A DNA stretch of 64,000 nucleotides from Adenophora triphylla var. japonica (Eukaryota; Streptophyta; Magnoliopsida; Asterales; Campanulaceae). Positions within the stretch are counted from its first letter, which is position 1, and each line of letters opens with the position of its first letter. This document shows positions 45,510-54,420 of this stretch, piece by piece. The stretch spans positions 62,001 through 126,000 of the forward strand of contig JAFEMH010002500.1 of NCBI GenBank assembly GCA_022495995.1. Direction: 5' to 3'. A model generated the notes under the pieces. That model was not told where the DNA came from and ran no database searches. It saw nothing but the letters and a program-made list of their open reading frames with translations. Position numbers and translations under genes: made by a program.

Positions 45510-47212
45510 TGATGTACCCGATTTTTGAAATCAAACGGAGTCGCCACGCCATTTTTGTTTTAAGGGCCAAAACTTTGAAAAATGCCCGAGATTAGAGATT
45601 TGGGTTCGGAGGTCATGTTACACGCCGGGAAGGACGTTAGTGTGCACCCGGAATGCCTCGTAAAACGAGTCTTCCAAGCTAAAAATCATTTGTGTGTGTG
45701 TGTGTGTGTGTTTTGGCCAAAATAAGTTGAAACTCAGAAAAGTAAAATTTGGGAATTCTTTATTAGACTTTGGACAGATCCCATGATTTTTTGGATGATT
45801 TTTAGGTTGAGTTTTGGTACTCAAAAGATTTTTGGAAGTTGGAAACCACTTCTGCCAGAATGAAAAAGGCAGTGGACACTTGATTTTGAAATGGATTTAA
45901 GGGCTTTAAAAATTCATAATCTGAGAAAACTCAGAGAATGAAAGTTGTTCCAGACACCTCAAATAAGATTTCTGTGAAAGAATTTTCCATTTTGGAGAAG
46001 ATTTGAGGACCCAAAACCTTCTGGAAATCTCAGATATGAGATCTGGACTCCCAGAGACTGGTGATCTGACCTTCAAAAGAAGATTTGAAAAAGGGAGTTT
46101 TACTCACGAAAAAAATAAAATAAAAATATGTCTGGAAAGCTATGGATGTTTTCTACAAAAAGTGTTTTGTAGTCAACACCAAATTCCAAGTTTATCTGTG
46201 TCCAAAAATTTAGACAATGGACTGGGGTCTTGGAAAATTGCTACTGGACAGCAACTTCTCAAGAAAGAAAATGTGATTTTAAAGGAGGTTTTGCATTCAT
46301 GCTTGTCCCCATTTCCCTAGGTTTCGATTAGTGATCACTTGACATTTTAGTGGTGAATCAACTATATCAAACCATCCTTGGGGTACATTAGGACTAAGCA
46401 TTTCATTTGCTTGGGAAGGAGAATTTTATCCTTTGAAAATGAGATTTGATGTATGAAAATGAGTTTGAGGGTTTTGAAAATGTGTTTTCTTTGCAAGTAA
46501 GCAAGAATACTTTGAAAATAATGTTGATCCTTGTAGAAGATCATCCATGGAGATGAACTTCCATGGTGATCTTCTTGGATCTAAGACAAGAAGATGAATG
46601 AACTACATTTTGTAGCTTGAAAATGCATGCATGGATGAGAGATTTAGGGTAAGAAGAGGGAGGTTATACCTATCTTCTTTGTGTTTTGGAGATTTTGGCT
46701 TGAAAGTAAGAGTGTTTGAGGCTTGAATATGAGAGTGTTTGAGTGAGTGTGATTTTGGTTGAATAGTTGAGAAAAAGGTGACAATTCTATGGAATTCTCA
46801 CTGTTTTCTCTCTATTTTCGCCAAAGTGCAGTTGAGGAAATGTGTTCTTTTTTTTTTTCTGAGACTGAAGGCCTCAATTTATAGCCCTCTGAAAATGACA
46901 AACTCATCCGCGCGGATAGGACCTTGAGCTTGCATTGTTCATTAAATGCTGCTTCAGGCTTTGGACAAGAGGAATATTTTTCAAAAAAAATCAAATTAAC
47001 AGCCAGTTTTTGTTCCAGCAGTTTCTATTTTTGGTTTTCTTTAATTTCTTTTGCTTTTTTGATTCCTTTCCTTGGTTTATCCTTAAATAACAATGCCCAC
47101 TTTGCCCTTGCTTGGTTAGAAATGTTAGGAATGTTAGGAATTGTTAGAAATGTTATAACTTTCGTTAATTTTCTAACGAAAATACTAACAAGCTCAAATT
47201 GGAGCACTTACA
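45510..47212 (-). mobile_element. 3' LTR of Tat-like Gypsy element B (1703 bp)
   Basis: On the minus strand it starts TGTAAGTGCTCCAATTTGAGC (47212) and ends GGGTACATCA (45510). A polypurine tract (GCCGAGGGGCTAC, minus strand) abuts the start at 47213-47225, so this is the 3' LTR of a minus-strand element whose body extends right. The left flank GGGTG (45505-45509) is its presumed target copy. A minus-strand TATA (CTATAAATTGAGG) lies at 46875-46887 with TCCGCGCGGA upstream (46907-46916), and a (GT)n tract at about 45690-45711. The U5 block matches LTRs A and C. Confidence 0.85.
45625..45669 (-). promoter_or_regulatory. Two-hairpin U5 block in LTR B
   Basis: On the minus strand: hairpin 1 CTCGT-TTT-ACGAG (45669-45657), hairpin 2 CCGGG (45651-45647) with CCCGG (45629-45625), then TGACCTCCGAACCC. 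It is followed by GGCGTGGCGACTCC near 45540-45555. It corresponds to the blocks in LTRs A and C. Confidence 0.65.
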
Positions 47213-47389
47213 GTAGCCCCTCGGCGACGGCGCTTTCGAAGGAAGCGGAGTCGTCGATAAGAGTAAGGCTCCATATTTGGCAGGATGATCAAGTGATCGA
47301 ATGGCTAAACCTATTTAATAGGCTACCTACGTATCCTTGAGAGGAATCAAGCCGACCGTAGTTCGGGTCTTTGACCCTGGAGATGATGG
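47213..47389 (-). other. Polypurine tract and 3' end of element B interior
   Basis: The minus-strand purine tract at 47213-47225 is the expected plus-strand primer. The remainder is non-coding and leads into tandem arrays. Confidence 0.6.
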
Positions 47390-48120
47390 CGTTTTAGGTG
47401 CCTTGAACCTGATGAGCGAGTTCTGCAGTTGGTTGCTGGAAAGAAACTCTGCTGGGGATAAGAGATGACCATTTTGGTCTGGTGGCTATCCGCTCTGCTG
47501 GAGATAGGAATGACCATTTTAGGTCTGATGGCTATCCGCTCTGCTGGGGATAGGAATGACCGTTTTCGGTCGGATGGCTGAACCTAATGATAGGCTACCT
47601 ACGTATCCTTAAGAGGAATCAAGCCAGTCGTAGTTCGGGTCTTTGACCCTAGACATGATGGCGTTTTAGGTGCCTCGAACCTTGATGATGGCGTTTTAGG
47701 TGCCTCGGACCTTGAAGATGGCGTTTTAGGTGCCTCGAACCTTGATGATGGCGTTTTAGGTGCCTCAGACCTTGAAGATGGCGTTTTAGGTGCCTCGAAC
47801 CTTGAAGATGGCATTTTAGGTGCCTCGAACCTTGAAGATGGCATTTTAGGTGCCTCGAACCTTGATGACGGCGTTTTAGGTGCCTCAAACCTGGATGATG
47901 ATGGCTTTTTAGGTGCCTCTGACCTTGATAATGATGGCGTTTTAGGTGCCTCGGACCTGGATGATGATGGCTTTTTAGGTGCCTCGGACCTTGATGATGG
48001 AATGGCCTTTCGGTGGACTTTGTCTGCTGCCGAAGGAGAGGGTGACCGTTTTGGTCGAGGGGCTGGACCTAATGATAGGCTACCTACGTATCCCTAGTGG
48101 GAATCAAGCCCTTTCGTAGT
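47390..48120. repeat. ~30-bp tandem array in element B
   Basis: Unit gatgatggcgttttaggtgcctcgaacctt is repeated about ten times at 47655-47990, with slightly longer units at the right end. Flanking it, a longer module recurs at about 47300 and 47580 (aggctacctacgtatccttgagaggaatcaagcc), with a variant near 48075. Minus-strand open frames of repeated PSSRFEAPKT type are by-products. Confidence 0.9.
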
Positions 48121-48179
48121 TCGAAATCTGCTCGAGATTCCGTTGGCTTTTGGGATTCCGTTAACTTTCTTTGGGGATT

Positions 48180-50055
48180 TTGTTAGCCTTTCTTTGAGGA
48201 AAAATCGAGACGTATTCGTCGGGAAATCGGTCTTACGTTTCTTTTGGGGAATAATTTTGATGAAAGATACGGGATCTCGTTATCTTTCTCGGGGAGATCG
48301 GACTTACGTTTTACTGCCGGGGAATGATTTTGATAAAAGATACGGGATCTCGTTATCTTTCTCGGAGAAATCGGTCTTACGTTTTACTGCCGTTTGATAG
48401 TTTTGATACGGGATCTCGTTATCTTTCTCGGAGAGATCGGTCATACGTTTTACTGCCGTCGAATGATTTTGATGAAAGATACGGGATCCCGTTATCTTCC
48501 TCGGGGAGATCAGTCTTACATTTGACTGCCGTCGAATGATTTTGATGAAAGATACGGGATTCCGTTATCTTTCTCGGGGAAATCGGACTTACGTTTGACT
48601 GCCGTTGAATGATTTTGATGAAAGATACGGGATCCCGTTATCTTCCTCGAGGAGATCGGTCTTACGTTTGACTGCCGTCGAATGATTTTGATGAAAGATA
48701 CGGGATTCCGTTATCTTTCTCGGGGAGATCGGTCTTACATTTGACTGCCGTCGAATGATTTTGATGAAAGATACGGGATTCCGTTATCTTTCTCGGGGAA
48801 ATCGGACTTACGTTTGACTGCCGTCGAATGATTTTGATGAAAGATACGGGATTCCGTTATCTTTCTCGGGGAGATCGGTCTTACGTTTGACTGCCGGGGA
48901 ATAATTTTGATGAAAGATACGGGATCCCGTTTCTTTCTCGGGGAGATCGGTCTTACGTTTGACTGCCGGGGAATGATTTTGATGAAAGATACGGGATCCC
49001 GTTATCTTTCTCGGGGAGATCGGACTTACGTTTTACTGCCGGGGAATGATTTTGATGAAAGAAACGGGATTCCGTTATCTTTCTCGGGGAAATCGGACTT
49101 ACGTTTGAATCCCGTGGTGATTTTGATGAAAGAAACGGAATTCCGTTATCTTTCTCGTGGAAATCGGACTTACGTTTGACTGCCGTTGGTGATTTTGATG
49201 AAAGAAACGGGATTCCGTTAACTTTCTCGGGGAAATCGGTATTACGTTTGACTGCCGTTGAATGATTTTGATGAAAGATACGGGATTCCGTTATTTTTCT
49301 CGGGAAGATCGGTCTTACGTTTTACTGCCGTTGAATGATTTTGATGAAAGATACGGGATTCCATTATCTTTCTCGGGGAAATCGGACTTACGTTTGACCG
49401 CCGTTGATGATTTTGATGAAAGATATGGGATCTCGTTATCTTCCTCGGGGAAATCGGTCTTACGTTTTACCGCCGTTGGTGATTTTGATGAAAGATACGG
49501 GATCCCGTTATCTTCCTCGGGGAGATCGGTCTTACGTTTGACTGCCGTGGAATGATTTTGATGAAAGATACGGGATCTCGTTATCTTCCTCGGGGAAATC
49601 GGTCTTACGTTTGACTGCCGTTGATGATTTTGATGAAAGAAACGGGATTCCGTTAACTTTCTCGGGGAAATCGGTCTTACGTTTGACTGCCGGGGAATGA
49701 TTTTGATAAAAGATACGGGATCCCGTTATCTTTCTCGGGGAGATCGGACTTACGTTTGACTGCCGTTGAATAATTTTGATGAAAGATACGGGATTCCGTT
49801 ATCTTTCTCAGGAAGATCGGACTTACGTTTGACTGCCGTTGAATGATTTTGATGAAAGATACGGGATTCCGTTATCTTTCTCGGGGAAATCGGACTTACG
49901 TTTGACTGCCGTTGAATGATTTTGATGAAAGATACGGGATTCCGTTATCTTTCTCGGGAAGATCGGACTTACGTTTGACTACCGTTGAATGATTTTGATG
50001 AAAGATACGGGATTCCGTTATCTTTCTCGGGAAAATCGGACTTACGTTTGGACTC
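48180..50055. repeat. 73-bp satellite-like tandem array in element B
   Basis: About 25 head-to-tail units of 73 bp, for example starts at 48471, 48544 and 48617. Each holds a near-palindrome GATACGGGATCCCGTTATC (variants GGATTCCG, GGATCTCG) plus cggggagatcggtcttacg. A few units are shortened (near 48380-48420). Units differ by a few bases, without long-range order obvious by eye. The position, between 3' LTR and antisense gene, is the hypervariable 3' region known in Tat/Ogre elements. Confidence 0.95.
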
Positions 50056-50164
50056 GGATGATTTCCTTAAGGGGGTCGACTTTGGTTAACTTTGGTTAAC
50101 TCTCGTTAAGTTGAGGACCGAACCGCAGAGTCCTGAAATTTTAAAGGGCAAAAGGGTCATTTTG

Positions 50165-50220
50165 ACCCTTACAACCCTATCCGCGCGGAGGAGATCGAAG
50201 TCCAGAGGGTTTTAAATGAG
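50165..50220 (+). promoter_or_regulatory. Putative promoter of the antisense PMD gene in element B
   Basis: CTATCCGCGCGGA (50177-50189), then CAGAGGG (50203-50209) and a TATA-like TTTTAAAT (50210-50217). The same three blocks in the same order and similar spacing occur in the promoter of LTR B on the minus strand (46920-46877). Confidence 0.55.
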
Positions 50221-50352
50221 GGCCAACGCCCTTTTCAGTTCCCTCTTCCCCATTTACAGCTTTTACGAGAGAGAGACGGGGGAGAAGAAGAAAACCGCCA
50301 TTGTTGTCCAAAAAGCTCCAAAATTCTTCCGTTTTTCTTCGATTTTCAAGCA

Positions 50353-52983
50353 ATGGAACACGCGGGAGGTGCTTTTCAAGGCCAAGGACGTGGCCCGGTC
50401 GCGGAGAGACGATTGGAGCTCGTTCGAATGAGGAGACATTACACTCTTTCGCAATCGATTGCGGAGGAGCATTACCCCGATGCTTGGCAACATTGGGCCA
50501 CTGATCCGAGTCTCCGAACGGTATACTTCAAATATCTCCATTCCCTTTGTCGATTTTTGTTTGAAATTGATTTTTGTGATTTTTCTTTTTTTTTTTGAAA
50601 ATTCGAGAATTGCAATGCTCTTGGCTTTGAATCTTGATTTTGATGCTATGCATGTTGTAATGAATTTGTGGGTATCCCAAAATGTGCATTTTGCTTGGGA
50701 AAAGAATTGGCATTTTCGCCATTTTTTTTTAAATTCGAAAATTATGTGGTTTAAAATTCGAGAATTGTGATTTGCAATGCATGCATTTTGTTTGAAAAGA
50801 ATGGGCATTTTGCCAATATGAGATGATGATGATATGAATTTGATTTTTTTTTTTTTTAAAAAAAAGTGGGACGGATTTTTTTATTTCCGTTGAATGAATG
50901 TATGAATTTTTTTTTTGAAAAATGGGACGGAGTTTTTACTTCCGTTGAATGAATGTATGATGATGGATGATATGCATGTATGCATTTTTTTTGAAAATGG
51001 GACGGAGTTTTTACTTCCGTTGACTCCTTGTATGATTTTTTTTTTCATGTATGAATGTTGATTGGGATTTGCTGAAAACTGCTTTCTTTTGTGCGAGAAA
51101 AATGGGGCTAGGTTCATTGCATGCTGTTATGCTGCCGAATGTTCTTCAAAACTTTTGTGATGAATGATGCATGTATATGCTTTTTTTTTTGTGCAAATGC
51201 AATTTTTTTTTTTTGACATTTTTCTTTTTTTTTTATTGTTTTGTTGCAGGGTGGAAACAACTACGTGACGGAGCAGTTGAATAAGATGAAGACTCGAGGA
51301 TCAGTGGAGTCTGTAGTTGACCTGTGGGACCGGCTTCCGAATGCGGGCCGAGGAGCTTTGATGAGTCCGAGACAGATTATCGTTGAGACCGGGCTTTGGG
51401 AGTTCATTGAGTGCTTGAGGGGGTTGGTTAAGTTCCCTAAGAGCAAGGGCCTGATGTTTGCTTTGGCGCAGCATTGGTGGGATGCGACCCACACGTTTCA
51501 CTTCTTACGGGCGAGGCTACGGTTACGCCTTCCGACTACGCTAACGATCACGGGTGCATCCTTCAATGGACGCGGCATTGAGTGGCGGGACGGCTACGGC
51601 GACGTGGACTGCGCAGCTCTTCGGGCTTTACCCCCATTCCCAAAAAGGGGATGGGGATGGAGTATGCCGTGGTTTATGGGAAGATTGTGGAGATCATCGG
51701 GAGCTACGAGGTGGGGATGAGAGGATAGGCGCCGAAGCGGTGCTAGGGCCTTTTTATGGTTTGCATTTTCGAGCACTCTTTTTGGACACGCCGAGGGGAC
51801 GGCGGTGTTTGCTTTGCTGAGGAGTTTGGAGGATGTGGGGATGGATGGAGAGGTCTCTTGGGGAGAGGCCGGGCTAGCAGAGCTTTACTTTGCTCTTGAT
51901 AGATACAGCCGGAAGGCTGTGAGCTCCTTCTACTGCTTCGAGTTTGCTCTGGAGGTATAAGCTTTCTTTTTGCTTTCCCCTTTTTTCTTGAGCACACACT
52001 TTTCTTTTGCACTGGATTGATTTGATCTTTACCTTTTTGCAGGTATGGGCTCTGGAGTTTTTCCATGTCACGATGTGGCGGCAGCCTGCGGCGTACGTCG
52101 GGGCGTATCCGGCCATGCGCTCCTGGTCCAAGCATGCCCGAGAGAAGATAAGCTCCAGGGGGCGTACGACTCTCAGATATGGGGACTGCCTGCCTTTGAC
52201 TAGGGCTGAGACGGATGAGGGGATGATATTCTATCCCTGGGATCGTTTCGAGGTGGCGCAGCTGAAGGGCGCTGAGATATGGACTGTGGCAAATGAGGAT
52301 TCTGAGAGGTCTGACTTGCGACGTCTATTATCTGGGAGAGAGGGTGACGCGCCAGCATGGCGTGAATTCGCCTTTGTTGACACCGATGGAGCCTCCTGCC
52401 GATATGATGCACCCGAGTGATAGATCTGCGACCTGGGATGATTACCGAGCCGGCCAGCACTTCTCGGCATTTGTGGCGATTGAGCCGTATCCAGTATTTG
52501 TCTTGAGGAGGCCGAGGACGCCCGGGTTCTTGATAGAGAGGGGTTAGGGTCCCGCGGTACCCTCGGACGGATTTTTCATATGTCCAGATGGGGTCCGATT
52601 GAGGGTGCAGATCCCTCGGCACACGAGCGGCTTCCACGAGCTTTCCGGCCTCGTCAGGAGTATGAAGGTATGGCCTTCCTTCCCACCTCTCTCTTCTTTT
52701 TTTTTTTTTTTTGCTTCGTCTTTTCCTTTCTTTCTGTCATCATTCTTTTGCCTCAACTGTTTCTGACGCTTTTGCTTTCGTGCAGTTTTCGGAGGTGGTC
52801 GTGGGGAAGTTGACGAAGCAGGTGATCGGGGCTAAGAGATTTATCAGGATGATGGTTGCTTGCGGGGCTCCTCAGGCTAGAGCGAGGCGACCACGGCCGG
52901 CGCCTGTCAGGCGGGAGGCTTCCCCTATTCCTTCAGAGACTTCTTCCGAGACTCCTCTTTCTCCTCTCCTTGATCCTCGCGTG
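50353..52983 (+). CDS. Plant mobile domain (PMD, MAIN-like) gene carried antisense in element B, interrupted
   Basis: Seen: exon 1 50353-50519 (RRHYTLSQSIAEEHYPDAWQ), intron to 51249, exon 2 51250-51954, intron to 52042, exon 3 52043-52667, intron to 52785, exon 4 from 52786. All introns start GT and end AG with T-rich acceptors. Exon 2 has the PMD signature: GLWEFIECLRGLVKF, then LAQHWWDATHTFHF, TITGASFNGRGIEW, later AELYFALDRYSRKAVSSFYC. Exon 3 starts VWALEFFHVTMW with PWDRFE. A frame change near 51700 and a stop near 52419 suggest decay or missed introns. Known: PMD proteins include MAIN and MAIL1 of Arabidopsis, which act in silencing and meristem maintenance; related domains are widespread in plant TEs. 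Inference: this is B's accessory ORF. It is cut at 52984 by element C; the remainder should lie right of C. The start could instead be ATG 50216. Confidence 0.7.
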
Positions 52984-53178
52984 TGTAAGTACCCCAATCT
53001 GGATCACCCCCTTTCAAGCACACGGAAAACACCGCAGACTCATCAACACAGTCTCGACGACCTCTGGCACTCAAAACCCTCTCAAAACCCCCAGCCAAAC
53101 CAAGGGAGGAGCCTTCCTGGGATAAAAAGGGACAAAAGGACCTTTTGGGAATTTTCAGGAAATTGGAAAAGCAAGAAT

Positions 53179-53429
53179 GGTCCGTACGGACCTCTTTGCT
53201 TTAATAATTACTGAATCCTCTTAAAGTCCACAATATTCCCTCAAATCCCGGGAAAATGATTACCCTCTTGCTTAGTTGGTCTGTACGGACCTCTTTGCAT
53301 GTCAAGATGGTCCGTACGGACCTTATTGCTCAGGGGACATCATGATTTCAGAATATTCACCATCATCACAGATTCCCTCAAATCGAGGAAAACCAAAAGT
53401 CTGGATTACCAGGGAGGTCCGTACGGACC
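53179..53429 (+). repeat. GGTCCGTACGGACC palindrome array, LTR C
   Basis: Copies at 53179-53192, 53278-53291 (one change), 53309-53322 and 53416-53429. Three are followed by TCTTTGC and the third by a TTATTGC variant, so the unit is about 21 bp and directional. The array lies ~20-270 bp upstream of the TATA box at 53451. Confidence 0.9.
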
Positions 53430-53448
53430 TCTTTGCACCAAATCTGGC

Positions 53449-53463
53449 ACTATAAATAGAGGG
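53449..53463 (+). promoter_or_regulatory. TATA box of LTR C
   Basis: ACTATAAATAGAGGG, followed by a pyrimidine-rich (CT) leader typical of plant LTR start sites, so transcription probably begins near 53480. Confidence 0.65.
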
Positions 53464-54131
53464 CTCCCCCTCCTCATTTTCACACACCTCCCACTTCTCT
53501 CTTCCTCCCTAGGCCTTCTGGCTTCCCCTCTAAGTCCTTCCGAGGCATTCCCGGCCCCTTTCGGATCCTTCCGAGGCCGTCCGAGCTCCCTTGTGGTGCT
53601 CCAAAGCCTCCCCGAGCGCTCCCGCGTCGCTCCCGCGCTGCCCCGAGGCACTCTCGAGGTACTCTGAGGCCCCTCGTGGTACTCCGAGGCCTTGCCCGGT
53701 CTTTCCACGGTGTCCCGGCTCTTTCCGAGTCAAACCGGCGATCCCATACCACGCCGAAACTCTGCCCGAGTGACTCCTGCCACCTCAACGCACGCCGAAC
53801 CTCTGCCCGAGTGATCCCGACGATCCCCACGCACGCCGAACCTCTGCCCGAACGCAGCCTGCAACATCAACTCACGTCGAAACTCTGTCCGCAGACAACC
53901 GGCATCGCCCGAAGCAATCCCGATCCGTACCGGAACGCTACTCCGACCTCAAACACTATTCCCCAGCGGAAGACAGACACGAACCAACATTGGTAAGGCT
54001 TCCTTCCATTACTATTTCAATACATTTCAATACATAGTATACAATGTAGACATCCGATACAGCATGCATTTTTAAAAAGCACACACACACACACACAACA
54101 TTTTTAAAGGATATTAGGGGTATCCGAAAGA

Positions 54132-54192
54132 CTCGTTTTACGAGGCGACTCGGGTGAGCTCTAATATTCTAATATTCTCTTCCCGAGGAGTC
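54132..54192 (+). promoter_or_regulatory. Two-hairpin U5 block in LTR C
   Basis: Hairpin 1 CTCGT-TTT-ACGAG (54132-54144). Hairpin 2 CTCGGG (54149-54154) with CCCGAG (54182-54187), extended by GA at 54147 and GTC at 54190. Then TGACCTCCGAACTC and, at about 54288, GGCGTGGCGACTC. Confidence 0.65.
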
Positions 54193-54401
54193 ATCTGACC
54201 TCCGAACTCAAAATCTCATCACACAAAAACAGTTTAAAATTATCTTTAAACTGATGCCCTTTTTCAATGTTTTGGGCTTAATAAAAACGGCGTGGCGACT
54301 CTACGAATGCGAAAACAAAAACGGCGAGACAACCGCTCCAACGCGAAAGATGCCAGATGCCGGGGCGCGATCGCGCTGCCTCTCGGATCCGGGTAATTTC
54401 A

Positions 54402-54420
54402 GTTGGCGACTCCGCTGGGG
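54402..54420 (+). promoter_or_regulatory. Primer-binding site of element C
   Basis: GTTGGCGACTCCGCTGGGG directly follows the LTR end. TGGCGACTC...CTGGGG is the primer-site type reported for Tat/Ogre elements, attributed to tRNA-Arg. I did not check it against a tRNA sequence. Confidence 0.75.

Larger units (their letters stand above)
52984..54401 (+). mobile_element. 5' LTR of Tat-like Gypsy element C (1418 bp)
   Basis: Starts TGTAAGTACCCC (as A and B do) and ends GGGTAATTTCA at 54401, followed by the primer site. The left flank GCGTG (52979-52983) is the presumed target copy. TATA box ctataaatagagg at 53450, preceded by four GGTCCGTACGGACC palindromes. R-U5 is rich in short CCGAGG and cacgccgaacctctgcccga repeats (53520-53900), with a (CA)n tract near 54079. 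No tail-to-tail partner LTR is inside the window. Confidence 0.87.

Noticed and set aside
47599..47888. Minus-strand repeat proteins (PSSRFEAPKT type)
   Set aside because: Purely the 30-bp array read in frame; the unit length is a multiple of three so frames stay open by chance.
48143..49555. Plus-strand frames with repeated DTGSRYLSR
   Set aside because: Translation of the 73-bp satellite; frames are interrupted and shift between units.
48180..50055. Possible CRISPR-like array
   Set aside because: Units are contiguous 73-bp copies with no unique spacers, in a plant retrotransposon; it is a tandem satellite.
53299..53996. Several frames on both strands in GC-rich sequence
   Set aside because: They lie inside LTR C (U3-R-U5) over short CCGAGG-type repeats; no domains.
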